Assembly: GCA_019752015.1 (NCBI GenBank)
Contig: JAIEMQ010000015.1
Span: forward strand, 1 to 64,000
Source: Cyanobacteriota bacterium
GTDB lineage: Bacteria; Acidobacteriota; Vicinamibacteria; Vicinamibacterales; UBA2999
Reading direction: 5' to 3'
DNA: 64,000 nt
The translations under genes and the position numbers were made by a program. Position 1 is the first letter of the stretch. Every line of letters begins with the position of its first letter. This document shows, piece by piece, positions 7,922 through 15,768 of this stretch. The notes under the pieces are model-generated. The model was not told the DNA's origin. It searched no databases and worked only from the letters and a program-made list of their open reading frames with translations.

Positions 7922-8789
7922 TGGCAGGCCAAGAGACTCAGCGCGCCGCGTTTAACTTCCTGCGCGAACACCTCTACTCGCAGGAGGTATTCACGCTCCA
8001 GCAATTTATCGACGCGACCGGGTGGGACAAGCCGGGCACCTTCTTGACGCACTACCGCAAGCACTACAAGGGCGTGACGGAAGAGTTGAGTGGACGAAGA
8101 AGAAACTGCAGGTGACCGACAAGTTCCGCGTGACGGACGCGTTTTGGAAGTTCGTCACCTGGCGAAAATTCCGCGCACACGTAACGCAAGTCAGAAGGGT
8201 CGTCGAGAACTACGAGCCGAAAACCTCGAAGATCTTGATCTACGACTTCTTGATGCCGCTGACGAACGAGGAGCATCTCAGACTGACGCTCGATTCACTG
8301 TTCTTCAAGGATCGCGTTCTCGCCAGACTGAAAACTATCGGGGTCGCCAAACTCACGGAGGAGTTCGCGAAGGCCGATCCGGCGATGTCCGACGACGATT
8401 ACTACGCCAGTGCCCTGAAGTTCATTCAGGATCATTTCATCGGCTACTCGATCTACCACGTGAACGGGCGCTTCCGATCGGCCGATTTGCTCACACAGGC
8501 CGCCGCCGCGGAATTGCAAACAAAAGGTCAACGCTATTTGATCGGTGAAACGACAGCGATCACGCGGTTCATTTTCCCGTATAAGACCGATGCCGAACTG
8601 AAATCGGTTCGGTACTTTTTTCAAGCTCTCTTCATCCGAAGCATCATCCAACTCGTGAACGGCGAGGAGCAGATTTGGATGGTCGAGACCGGGTCGGCAG
8701 GGAGTCAGCTTCACATTTGGGAACGGCTCGGCGACGACGAAGACGATGCCGACGATGACGATGAGGACGACGAGGAGGAAGGCGAATGA
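7921..8789 (+). pseudogene. third gene of the methylase cassette, interrupted by a one-base frameshift
   Basis: Two frames together make one protein of about 289 residues. The first (ATG at 7921) reads MAGQETQRAAFNFLREHLY to FLTHYRKHYKGVTEE and then stops at 8115. The second continues as VEWTKKKLQVTDKFRVTDAFWKF to 8789. The join is near 8085-8095: one extra G after gaagag would restore TEE-VEW. The protein has no recognised domain. Its C-terminus is a run of Asp and Glu (DDDEDDEEEGE). It is co-translated with the nuclease-like gene and overlaps the next gene by ATGA, so it probably belongs to the same cassette. A sequencing error, a real mutation or programmed frameshifting are all possible. 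Confidence 0.7.
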
Positions 8790-9142
8790 CAGCGAGGCAA
8801 TGGTTGGCCGACAACGGCTACGAGGACGTCGCGGCGCTGATTGATCAGGCCGTCGCGAGGATCGAAGCGAAGGGAAAAAAGTCGCGACGGAATTGGTGGG
8901 ACACGCTCGCAGGCGGCACCGACGGAAAAGCGTTGTCGCGCGAGGGTATCACGTTCCCGGTACTGGCCGTCGCGCAGCGACGTCAAGGGAAGGAGGCGAC
9001 TGCGAACGCGATCTGCCGTAATGCGAGCGAGCAGCCGCCGGATGTCGTCACGTCGAAGCGCTGGGGACGTCGCCGTCTGCCGTCGAGGCCGAAGAAGCCA
9101 GCGGCCTTGGCCAGCCGACAGAGCAAGAAGAAGACCGGTTAG
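8786..9142 (+). CDS. small basic protein of the methylase cassette
   Basis: A 118-residue product overlapping the previous stop by four bases. Residues 1-40 form an amphipathic start (ARQWLADNGYEDVAALIDQAVARIEA). The middle reads RRNWWDTLAGGTDGKALSREGITFPVLAVAQRRQGKEATANAICRN and the tail is Lys/Arg-rich. No domain is recognised. The overlap implies a shared function with the methylase and nuclease-like genes. Confidence 0.6.
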   Translation: MTARQWLADNGYEDVAALIDQAVARIEAKGKKSRRNWWDTLAGGTDGKALSREGITFPVLAVAQRRQGKEATANAICRNASEQPPDVVTSKRWGRRRLPSRPKKPAALASRQSKKKTG

Positions 9143-9167
9143 CTGCTCGCGCAACCCACAGCGGCCG

Positions 9168-9341
9168 ATGCTGCCCGCGGACATCCCGTTGAACTGTCCG
9201 AAGTGCGGGGAGCGCCTCACCTACATCGATCGCAAAGGCGACGCGCAGCTGTATCTCTGCGCGGAGCATGGTGTTGTTGCCCTGCCGCCCAGCGGCCGCA
9301 TCTTCGTCGCGCGCGAGTGGCCCGCATCGAAGCCGTCGTGA
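9168..9341 (+). CDS. small zinc-ribbon-like protein
   Basis: A 57-residue protein starting MLPADIPLNCPKCGERLTY. It has CPKC, then a Cys and a His (LYLCAEHG), giving a CxxC...CxxH knuckle. The start ATG at 9168 is 26 bases after the previous stop, with no strong ribosome site. It is last in the rightward operon, next to the tRNA-Cys border. Function is unknown. Confidence 0.5.
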   Translation: MLPADIPLNCPKCGERLTYIDRKGDAQLYLCAEHGVVALPPSGRIFVAREWPASKPS

Positions 9342-9354
9342 TGCTGCCGCGCCA

Positions 9355-9376
9355 AATGGTTACGGAATGGTTACGG
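9355..9376 (+). repeat. tandem 11-bp direct repeat near the element border
   Basis: AATGGTTACGG occurs twice back to back, 56 bases from the 3' end of the tRNA-Cys gene. Short direct repeats at this distance from an attachment site are often arm-type integrase sites; that role is inferred. Confidence 0.5.
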
Positions 9377-9431
9377 TCGCCGCCTCAACGCGCTTTCGCG
9401 CGTCGCGGCCACTGAGATTTGCGAGGGAAAT

Positions 9432-9505
<74 letters not shown>

Positions 9506-9564
9506 GATTAGATCGGGGTGATCAGAAGAGGGATTCTATCGCGGGTCGTCTCTTCTCTCTTCGG

Positions 9565-9660
9565 CGAAGGTTGGCCTGCCAACCGTAGCTCGGGCCCTAA
9601 AACAATTAGGCCCACCTATGCTCGCCTGAATGACTCGCGAGCTACGGTGGGCAACCTTCG
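9565..9660. repeat. long imperfect palindrome between two tRNA genes
   Basis: CGAAGGTTG...CCGTAGCTCG (9565-9592) is inverted as CGAGCTACGG...CAACCTTCG (9638-9660). The left arm carries an extra loop of about five bases. The centre contains a smaller pair (gggccctaa/ttaggccc). It fills the 175-base gap between the tRNAs. Confidence 0.6.
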
Positions 9661-9680
9661 CATGCATCCCGAGCGAAGGT

Positions 9681-9755
9681 TGGAGCGGGAAACGGGATTC
9701 GAACCCGCGACTTCGACCTTGGCAAGGTCGCACTCTACCACTGAGTTATTCCCGC
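9681..9755 (-). tRNA. tRNA-Gly (GCC)
   Basis: The reverse strand gives acceptor GCGGGAA pairing with TTCCCGC, D-arm AACTCAGTGGTAGAGT, anticodon loop TTGCCAA (anticodon GCC), T arm GCGGGTTCGAATCCCG and an encoded CCA. All cloverleaf stems pair. Confidence 0.97.
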
Positions 9756-9824
9756 TCGTCGAGAACATCTTACTGTAGCAGATGCGACTCGACCCGTTCA
9801 AGCATAACGCGTCACCACTGGGTC

Positions 9825-12437
9825 CTAAACGCCAGACCGCTCAGGACTTATCGACGCCGGTCTCACCTCGATCGCGGCCACGGCATGCAGCCGGCGCGTC
9901 GGATCCAGCCGCGCTCCCAGGCGACGGACCATGCTGCGCCATTCCCCATCCTTCGCCGCTGCTCCGACGATCGGGCGGACGTTGATAGGCCGCTTCAAGA
10001 CGGCCGCTGCCCAGTCGCGCCGCGGGTTGCCCGCCACGTCGATCGCGATCACCTCGAACGCCGGCCCCTCTTTGTAGATCGCGATCAGGCCCGCATCAGG
10101 CCTCGTCCCCATGGTCATCTCGAATCGCACGGCGCGGCCGAGCGCGCTTTCCTCGTAATGCGCCAGCACCCCCTCCACCAGCGGATGACCGGACGCGAAG
10201 AAGTCGATGCACTCATTCTCGACGGCCTCTTCGCGATCGAACGTGCCGACGAAACTCGCGCCGCCCGGAACACCGGGCAACCCTTCGACAGTCGCGCCGC
10301 TGCCGATCTCGACTGAGAACACGCGATGGCCGCGCGGATGCGCGATGGTGAAGCCCAGTCCAATCGACGCGGTGATCACGACTTCTTCGTTCAGCGCATC
10401 CAATTCCTTCGGCACGCGCGCAAGAATGCCCGCCGCCATTTCAGGCCGATACGGATCGCGATGCAGATGTTGATAGGCGGCCTCTCGAATCCGGCTGCGC
10501 GCCGCGTTGGTCTGGTCGACGATCGCCGCGAGCTGGCTCTCTGACAGTTGCCCGTCCGGATCGAGCGCGAGCGATTCAAGCGCCGCTTCCACCGGCGCGA
10601 GCTGCGGCTCGAGCCCGGCCATCGGCTCGCGGAAGACGCCGAGCGCCTCGAACAGCCGCACCACATCGCGGCCAATACACCAGGGTGGATGGAAATAAAT
10701 CACGTCCACCGGAATGCGGCGGCCGATGCGATCGAGCCGGCCAATCCGCTGCTCGACCACCGACGGCTTCCAGGGCAGATCGAACAACACGATGCGCTTG
10801 CAGAACTCGAAGTTGCGGCCTTCGCCTCCGGCTTCGGTCGAGACGAGCAGGCTTGGCCCGTCAATCTCGCGGAACAGCGCGACCTCCGTATCACGCCGCG
10901 CCGGCGTAAGCCCTTCATGGAATATCGCTGTTGCGAGTTGTGCGCGTTGGCTCAGCTTCTCGCGCAGCATCTCCAGCGTTTCACGATGCGCCACGAAGAC
11001 CAGCGTCTTCTCCTTCGCTGCGCGCCATCGCGGTGCGTGTGACACCAGCCAGTCAATGCGCGCATCGGACGCGTCGAGAGCGATCGCCTGCTCCGGTAAG
11101 TCCGCATCATCCGGACCAAGCACCGCGGCCAATGCGGCGCCGGACGCCAGCGATCGCCGCACTCGATCAACCTTGTGCCGATCGGCCACGGCGTTCGACG
11201 TGACTACGCTGCGCACGCGGTGCTCGACGGCGTGATGCGAGATCGCGCTCGCGTTCGATGGCAGGTCGATGCGAATGCCGACGCGCGGCGGCAGGCCGCC
11301 GATGTCCGCGCGACGCGTTGCGCTGGTGCATGCCGGCAACGGTGTATCTTGCGCCAGGCGCGCCTCGATGCTCATGTCTTCCGGAACATCCTTCGGCCGC
11401 AGCAGCTGCAGCAACCGGAAGAATCCGTGCGCGTCATCTTCGAGCGGCGTGGCGCTGAGCAACAACACGTGGCCGCCCGACGCCGCAATCGGCGCAACGG
11501 CACGCCATTCCGGATTGCCCGGATGACCCGGCGGCCGCTGCAGATGCTGCGCTTCATCCACGACCAGCAAATCAATGCCGGCGCGGACCGCCTGCCCCGT
11601 CAACTCGGGCCGCTCGATCAGCATCGCCATCGAGATGACCGCGCGCTGATGCAGCTCGAAGGGGTTGAAGCCTTCACCGAAGTCACGCGCGACATCCGCA
11701 AGGCGATCCGAATCGAGCAGCGTGAACACCTGGTGATATTTCCGCCACAGCTCGCCGAGCCATTGCACCGTGAGCGTGTCGGGCGCGACGACCAGGCACC
11801 GCGTCACTTTCCCCATGTGCACCAGGCGATTCAGGATCAGCGACGCCTCGATGGTTTTGCCGAGGCCGACTTCATCGGCAAGCAGCCACCGCACGGGATC
11901 AACCGCGCTGGCGCGCTCCGCGACATACAGTTGATGCGGATACAGACGAACGCGGCCGCCAAGAAACGACCCGAGACCTCCCGCCTCACGCACGCCGAGC
12001 AGATGCAGGATGTTCATCCGCGTGACGAAGTCTTCAACATCGTCGAGATCACCCATCGCCAGCCGCTCGAGCAGCGCACCCTCCAATTCGAGAGGCCACA
12101 GCGCATGCGCCGCGAGCGTTTGCCCGTTGGCGAGCGTAAAGGTGCTTTCCGAACCCGCGGACTCGATCACGGTCTCTTCGCGAGTGGCGGTAATCCGGAC
12201 GCGGCGTCCCGGACGGAGATCTACCGGAAGAAGCGCGTCGGTGTTCGCGGCGAATCGCAACGTCGTACCGCTCCGAGGGAACTCAACAACGAGCGCGCGG
12301 CCTTCAACGGCAACGACACGGCCGATTCCGAGCTCGGGGTTGAAACGATGCGAGAGATACGAGCCGATGGTCAGCAACGCAAAACGCTTGCTGCCTCTTC
12401 GGGCGACACGGGGTTTCGATGCACGCCACATCCCCAC
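9825..12437 (-). CDS. SNF2/RapA-like ATP-dependent helicase
   Basis: An 870-residue SF2 helicase of the RapA/HepA type, which in Escherichia coli binds RNA polymerase and recycles stalled complexes. An N-terminal beta region (about 22-95) precedes the motor. Motif I is DEVGLGKTIEA (188-198) and motif II is DEAQH (294-298). Motifs V-VI appear as LVSTEAGGEGRNF and EQRIGRLDRIGR. The C-terminal third follows RapA layout. The only ATG start, 12437, overlaps galT by 67 bases; a TTG at 12377 (LTIGSYLSHRF), just before the galT stop, is an attractive alternative. Co-transcription with galT is likely. Confidence 0.85.
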   Translation of the reverse strand: MGMWRASKPRVARRGSKRFALLTIGSYLSHRFNPELGIGRVVAVEGRALVVEFPRSGTTLRFAANTDALLPVDLRPGRRVRITATREETVIESAGSESTFTLANGQTLAAHALWPLELEGALLERLAMGDLDDVEDFVTRMNILHLLGVREAGGLGSFLGGRVRLYPHQLYVAERASAVDPVRWLLADEVGLGKTIEASLILNRLVHMGKVTRCLVVAPDTLTVQWLGELWRKYHQVFTLLDSDRLADVARDFGEGFNPFELHQRAVISMAMLIERPELTGQAVRAGIDLLVVDEAQHLQRPPGHPGNPEWRAVAPIAASGGHVLLLSATPLEDDAHGFFRLLQLLRPKDVPEDMSIEARLAQDTPLPACTSATRRADIGGLPPRVGIRIDLPSNASAISHHAVEHRVRSVVTSNAVADRHKVDRVRRSLASGAALAAVLGPDDADLPEQAIALDASDARIDWLVSHAPRWRAAKEKTLVFVAHRETLEMLREKLSQRAQLATAIFHEGLTPARRDTEVALFREIDGPSLLVSTEAGGEGRNFEFCKRIVLFDLPWKPSVVEQRIGRLDRIGRRIPVDVIYFHPPWCIGRDVVRLFEALGVFREPMAGLEPQLAPVEAALESLALDPDGQLSESQLAAIVDQTNAARSRIREAAYQHLHRDPYRPEMAAGILARVPKELDALNEEVVITASIGLGFTIAHPRGHRVFSVEIGSGATVEGLPGVPGGASFVGTFDREEAVENECIDFFASGHPLVEGVLAHYEESALGRAVRFEMTMGTRPDAGLIAIYKEGPAFEVIAIDVAGNPRRDWAAAVLKRPINVRPIVGAAAKDGEWRSMVRRLGARLDPTRRLHAVAAIEVRPASISPERSGV

Positions 12438-13369
12438 TCGAGGCCGCTGACCCGCGTGACGCGCGGGATGATCTCCACGTGCCAGTGGAACGCGCGGTCC
12501 CCTTCGCCATTGAGCGGGCCGGTATGCAGTACGACGTTACAGGCCGGCCGCTCGAGCGCCCAATCGATGCGCGCCATCACCTCTTTGATCGCCGCCGCCA
12601 GCGCGAGCAGCGTGGCGTCGGTCGCGTCCTCGAACCGCGGCGCGTGATCGCGCGGCACGATCCACGTTTCAAAAGGTGCGCGTGAGGCGTACGGAGCGAT
12701 CGCAAGAAGTGCGTCTTGATCGCGAATAATGCGACGGCCGTCGTGCAGTTCCTGCGCGATTAGATCGCAGAAAATGCACTTTCCGCTCTTCGTCAAATGT
12801 CGTGCCGCACCACGTAGCTTGTCGGCCAGAGCCGGGGTGATGAGCGGAAATGCCGCCAGATGGGAATGCGCGTGATCCAGCCGCGCACCCGCCGCACGGC
12901 CATGATTCTTGAAGATCACCACGCTCGCGAATCGCGAGTCCCGCTTCAGATCCTGGATGCGCGTCCGCCACGCCCACAACACCCGCCACAGGCGATCCAC
13001 ATCCAGCGTATGCAGCGGTTGATCGTGGATCGGCGTTTCGACGATCACTTCGTGCGCGCCGAGGCCGTCGCGCGATTCGAGCAGGCCCTCGCCTCGCACG
13101 TGCATCTGGCCCTCGATCCGCAGCATCGGATGGCGATTGGGAACGACGCGCACGGACCACCCCGGCACGTTGGCCGGCCCGCCTTCTCGCCACGCCAGGA
13201 TCTCGTTGCCCGCGTCCGCTTCCCTGCCCTCGCACAGCGGGCATTGCGCCGGCGGATCTTCGAGGCGCACGGGCTCCAGCTCGAAATCGTCGCGCCGCTT
13301 GAATGGCCCGATGTCGATCGCGACCATGCGGCCCGTGATCGGGTCCGTTCTGAGCTCAGTCGTGATCAC
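12371..13369 (-). CDS. galT: galactose-1-phosphate uridylyltransferase-like protein
   Basis: A 332-residue GalT-family member, which would exchange UMP between UDP-glucose and galactose-1-phosphate in the Leloir pathway. A zinc CPLC motif is at 43-46 with VVPNRHP at 75-81. The second zinc pair is CIFC. The active-site segment reads NHGRAAGARLDHAHSHLAAFP, so the HxH pair is His166 and His168, but the glutamine that usually follows (HPHxQ) is replaced by His170. FHWHVEIIPR is near the C-terminus. The Gln-to-His change could indicate a related sugar-nucleotide phosphorylase rather than GalT. No other Leloir gene is in view. Confidence 0.82.
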   Translation of the reverse strand: MITTELRTDPITGRMVAIDIGPFKRRDDFELEPVRLEDPPAQCPLCEGREADAGNEILAWREGGPANVPGWSVRVVPNRHPMLRIEGQMHVRGEGLLESRDGLGAHEVIVETPIHDQPLHTLDVDRLWRVLWAWRTRIQDLKRDSRFASVVIFKNHGRAAGARLDHAHSHLAAFPLITPALADKLRGAARHLTKSGKCIFCDLIAQELHDGRRIIRDQDALLAIAPYASRAPFETWIVPRDHAPRFEDATDATLLALAAAIKEVMARIDWALERPACNVVLHTGPLNGEGDRAFHWHVEIIPRVTRVSGLEWGCGVHRNPVSPEEAASVLRC

Positions 13370-13399
13370 GGCCGTCCGCGCAATCTGTGCCTTCCGTGA

Positions 13400-13768
13400 C
13401 TACCATCCGGGTCGGAATGCGTCCTGATAAATAAAGATCGTTGGGGGGAACGTCGACAGGTCCACGGTGACGACATCGAAGCGGCAGGGGGTGTCGGGCG
13501 GCAGGCAGTAGGTCGCGTAGAACTCGCCCATCGAAACGATCTGTCGCTGTTTTTGCGGCGTCACTTCCTCGACGGGATCGCCAAAATCGCCACTCGTCTT
13601 CGTCTTCACCTCCACAAATACTACCGTGCCCCCATCGTCCGCGACGATATCGATCTCGCCGGAGCGGATCCGGTAATTCCTTTCGATAATGCGATATCCG
13701 CGGCGTTCGAGCTCGGCGCCGGCGAGCGCTTCGCCGTCGGATCCGAGGCGCTGACGTGCATGTGGCAT
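13400..13768 (-). CDS. yraN: YraN/UPF0102 family nuclease-fold protein
   Basis: A 122-residue protein with the standard YraN layout: RQRLGSDGEALAGAELERRGYRIIERNYR, then GEIDIVADDGGTVVFVEVKTK, which holds the D...ExK core of a restriction-endonuclease-like fold. The C-terminus reads CRFDVVTVD. The ATG at 13768 gives the family-typical start and length; the longer open frame to 13870 adds an unrelated basic stretch. The family's cellular role is not established. Confidence 0.85.
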   Translation of the reverse strand: MPHARQRLGSDGEALAGAELERRGYRIIERNYRIRSGEIDIVADDGGTVVFVEVKTKTSGDFGDPVEEVTPQKQRQIVSMGEFYATYCLPPDTPCRFDVVTVDLSTFPPTIFIYQDAFRPGW

Positions 13769-14317
13769 GCACGGATCCGGAGCAAAGCCCGTTCCGCCTA
13801 TCCCGCGTTGCGCTCCGCACTTTCGCGCGAGGCGGTATCTCTCGTCGTTCGCTCTCCGCTCGCCGGTCAAATCTTCGCTCCGGATGGCGGCCGATCCACC
13901 TCGCTATCGCGAGCTGCCCTGCCTTCGCTCGATTTGTCGGCCAGTAAGCTGTGTCGGCTCGGTCGAACGCGAACGCCGAGAGACACCGCCTCGCGCCGTG
14001 CGTCGCGCCGGGCGCTGCCGCGCGGCCCGGACGCCGTTTGATCCGGAGGGAGCGAGAGCCGGTCATCATTCGACGGAGCTCGAGCGAAAGCCGCCGGGAG
14101 GCGGGCGGCAGCCTAAGCATCCAGCTTGATGACTGATGGCAATCCGGGGCGCCCGCCGGGCAGGTCTTTTACTGACAACCTCGCTGCGAGCCGCGTCAGC
14201 GATAGTCAGGCGCGAGCAGCGAGTTGACAGGCGTCTGGAGCGAGAGCGGAGTCGAATGATGATCGGCTGAATCGAGCGACCGGAGGAAATGCGCTCGCAA
14301 GGAAAGCGCGGCGCCCC
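13769..14317. other. 549-base gap without a gene
   Basis: No frame on either strand has both a ribosome site and a protein-like composition. The stretch is rich in short GAGCGAGAGC and CGGCGC words and in small imperfect inverted repeats. It may be eroded coding sequence or promoter space for yraN. Confidence 0.45.
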
Positions 14318-14345
14318 GGTCCGGCTAAAGCCGGACCCTCACAGG
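14318..14345. repeat. perfect hairpin with CTAAAG core, copy 1
   Basis: GGTCCGGCTAAAGCCGGACC (14318-14337) is a palindrome around a CTAAAG core and is followed by ctcacagg. The same 28 bases occur at 35657-35684. It lies downstream of the aminotransferase gene, 22 bases beyond its stop, so it could also act in transcript 3'-end formation. Confidence 0.8.
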
Positions 14346-14366
14346 AATAAACGCCCCGGCAGTGAG

Positions 14367-15692
14367 TTAAAGGCGGTTTTCAGCTAACGCTTCGTCGATG
14401 ATGCGAACGGCGGTCTCCGCTTGCGCCTTCGACAGGACGAGCGGCGGCGAGATGCGAATCGCGTTCTTACCGGCGCCGAGGACGAGGAGTCCTCGCTTGA
14501 AGCAGTCGTCGACGATCTTGTCGCGCTCGGTGGTGGCGCGCTCCTTCGTTACGCGATCGCGCACCAGCTCGATGCCGATCATCAGGCCGCGGCCGCGGAC
14601 GTCGCCGATGATCTGGTGCTTCTGCTGCAGCTCGCGCAAGCGATCGAACATGAAGCCGCCGACTTCGGTGGCGTTCCTCATCAACGAGTTCTTCAGCAGC
14701 TCGATCGTCTTCAGCGCCGCCGCGCACGACACCGGGTTGCCGCCGAACGTGCTCGCGTGCGAGCCCGGCGGCCACGACATCACCTCGCCTCTCGCGGTGG
14801 TGACGCCGAGCGGCAAACCAGAAGCGACGCCCTTCGCCACGGTGACCATGTCGGGCTCGACGCCGAAGTGCTCGATCGCAAACATCTTCCCGGTACGACC
14901 CATACCGGACTGCACCTCATCGCAGATCAGCAGGATGCCGTGCTTCTTCGTAATCTCGCGGAGCCGGTGATGGAACTTCGGCTCGGGCACCACATAACCG
15001 CCCTCGCCCTGGATCGGCTCGACGACGACGGCGGCAACCTCGTCGGGTGATATGAGATGCACCAGCAGTTGATGTTCGAGGAAGTCGAGGCATTCCGCCT
15101 GGCACGACTCGGGCTTCAGGCCGACCGGGCATCGATAGCAATTGCCGTAAGGCGCGTGGAAGGTGCCGGCCTGCATCGGGCCAAAGCCCCGGCGTTGAAT
15201 CGCCTTGCTCGATGTAAGCGCGAGCGATCCAAGCGTGCGGCCGTGAAAGCTGCCGAGGAACGCGATCATGCCGTAGCGCTTCGTCACATAGCGCGCCAGC
15301 TTGATTGCCGCTTCGTTCGCTTCAGTGCCCGAGTTCGAAAAGAACGATCGCTTCTCGCCGCTGAACGGCGCCATCTCGTTGAACGCTTCGGCGAGCCGCA
15401 CCTGCGGCTCGTAATAGAAGTCCGTTCCCGACATGTGCAGGAACTTCTGCGCCTGATCGATGATTGCGGCAACGACTTCCGGGTGCGAGTGACCGGTGGA
15501 GTTGACCGCAATGCCGGCGGCGCAGTCGAGGAACAGGTTGCCGTCAACGTCCTCGACGATCGCGCCGGTGCCCCTCGCCATCACGAACGGATAGCCGCGC
15601 GTGTACGACGGCGACACTACCTTCCCGTCGCGTTCAATGATGGCTCGGGCCTTCGGCCCGGGTAACGGGGTTTTGATCGATGGCTTGTCCAT
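14367..15692 (-). CDS. class III (ornithine/GABA-type) aminotransferase
   Basis: A 441-residue PLP aminotransferase. It shows FFSNSGTEANEAAIKLAR (about 120-137), the FHGRTLGSLALTSS loop, the EPIQGEGGY segment, the ICDEVQSGMGRTG motif and the PLP lysine in VTVAKGVASGLPLG. Length and pattern suit 4-aminobutyrate, acetylornithine or related omega-aminotransferases. The Cys-rich insert NCYRCPVGLKPESCQAEC is seen in some members of that group. Substrate cannot be fixed from sequence alone. It is downstream of cysS, separated by a 71-bp palindrome. Confidence 0.85.
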   Translation of the reverse strand: MDKPSIKTPLPGPKARAIIERDGKVVSPSYTRGYPFVMARGTGAIVEDVDGNLFLDCAAGIAVNSTGHSHPEVVAAIIDQAQKFLHMSGTDFYYEPQVRLAEAFNEMAPFSGEKRSFFSNSGTEANEAAIKLARYVTKRYGMIAFLGSFHGRTLGSLALTSSKAIQRRGFGPMQAGTFHAPYGNCYRCPVGLKPESCQAECLDFLEHQLLVHLISPDEVAAVVVEPIQGEGGYVVPEPKFHHRLREITKKHGILLICDEVQSGMGRTGKMFAIEHFGVEPDMVTVAKGVASGLPLGVTTARGEVMSWPPGSHASTFGGNPVSCAAALKTIELLKNSLMRNATEVGGFMFDRLRELQQKHQIIGDVRGRGLMIGIELVRDRVTKERATTERDKIVDDCFKRGLLVLGAGKNAIRISPPLVLSKAQAETAVRIIDEALAENRL

Positions 15693-15695
15693 TTC

Positions 15696-15766
15696 AGATC
15701 TCAGATGTCAGATTGCAGATTTAATCTTAGATTGATCTGAGATCTGCAATCTGCAATCTGAGATCT
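15696..15766. repeat. 71-bp palindrome of AGATCTCAGAT/CAGATTGCAGAT words
   Basis: The gap between the aminotransferase and cysS consists of CAGAT words read outward from both ends: AGATCTCAGAT on the left and ATCTGAGATCT on the right. It can fold into one long stem. It lies between the cysS stop (minus strand) and the next gene's start. Confidence 0.7.
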
Positions 15767-15768
15767 AT

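Noticed and set aside
1-9431. Complete prophage
   Set aside because: No capsid, portal, tail, lysis or large terminase gene is visible in the part that can be seen.
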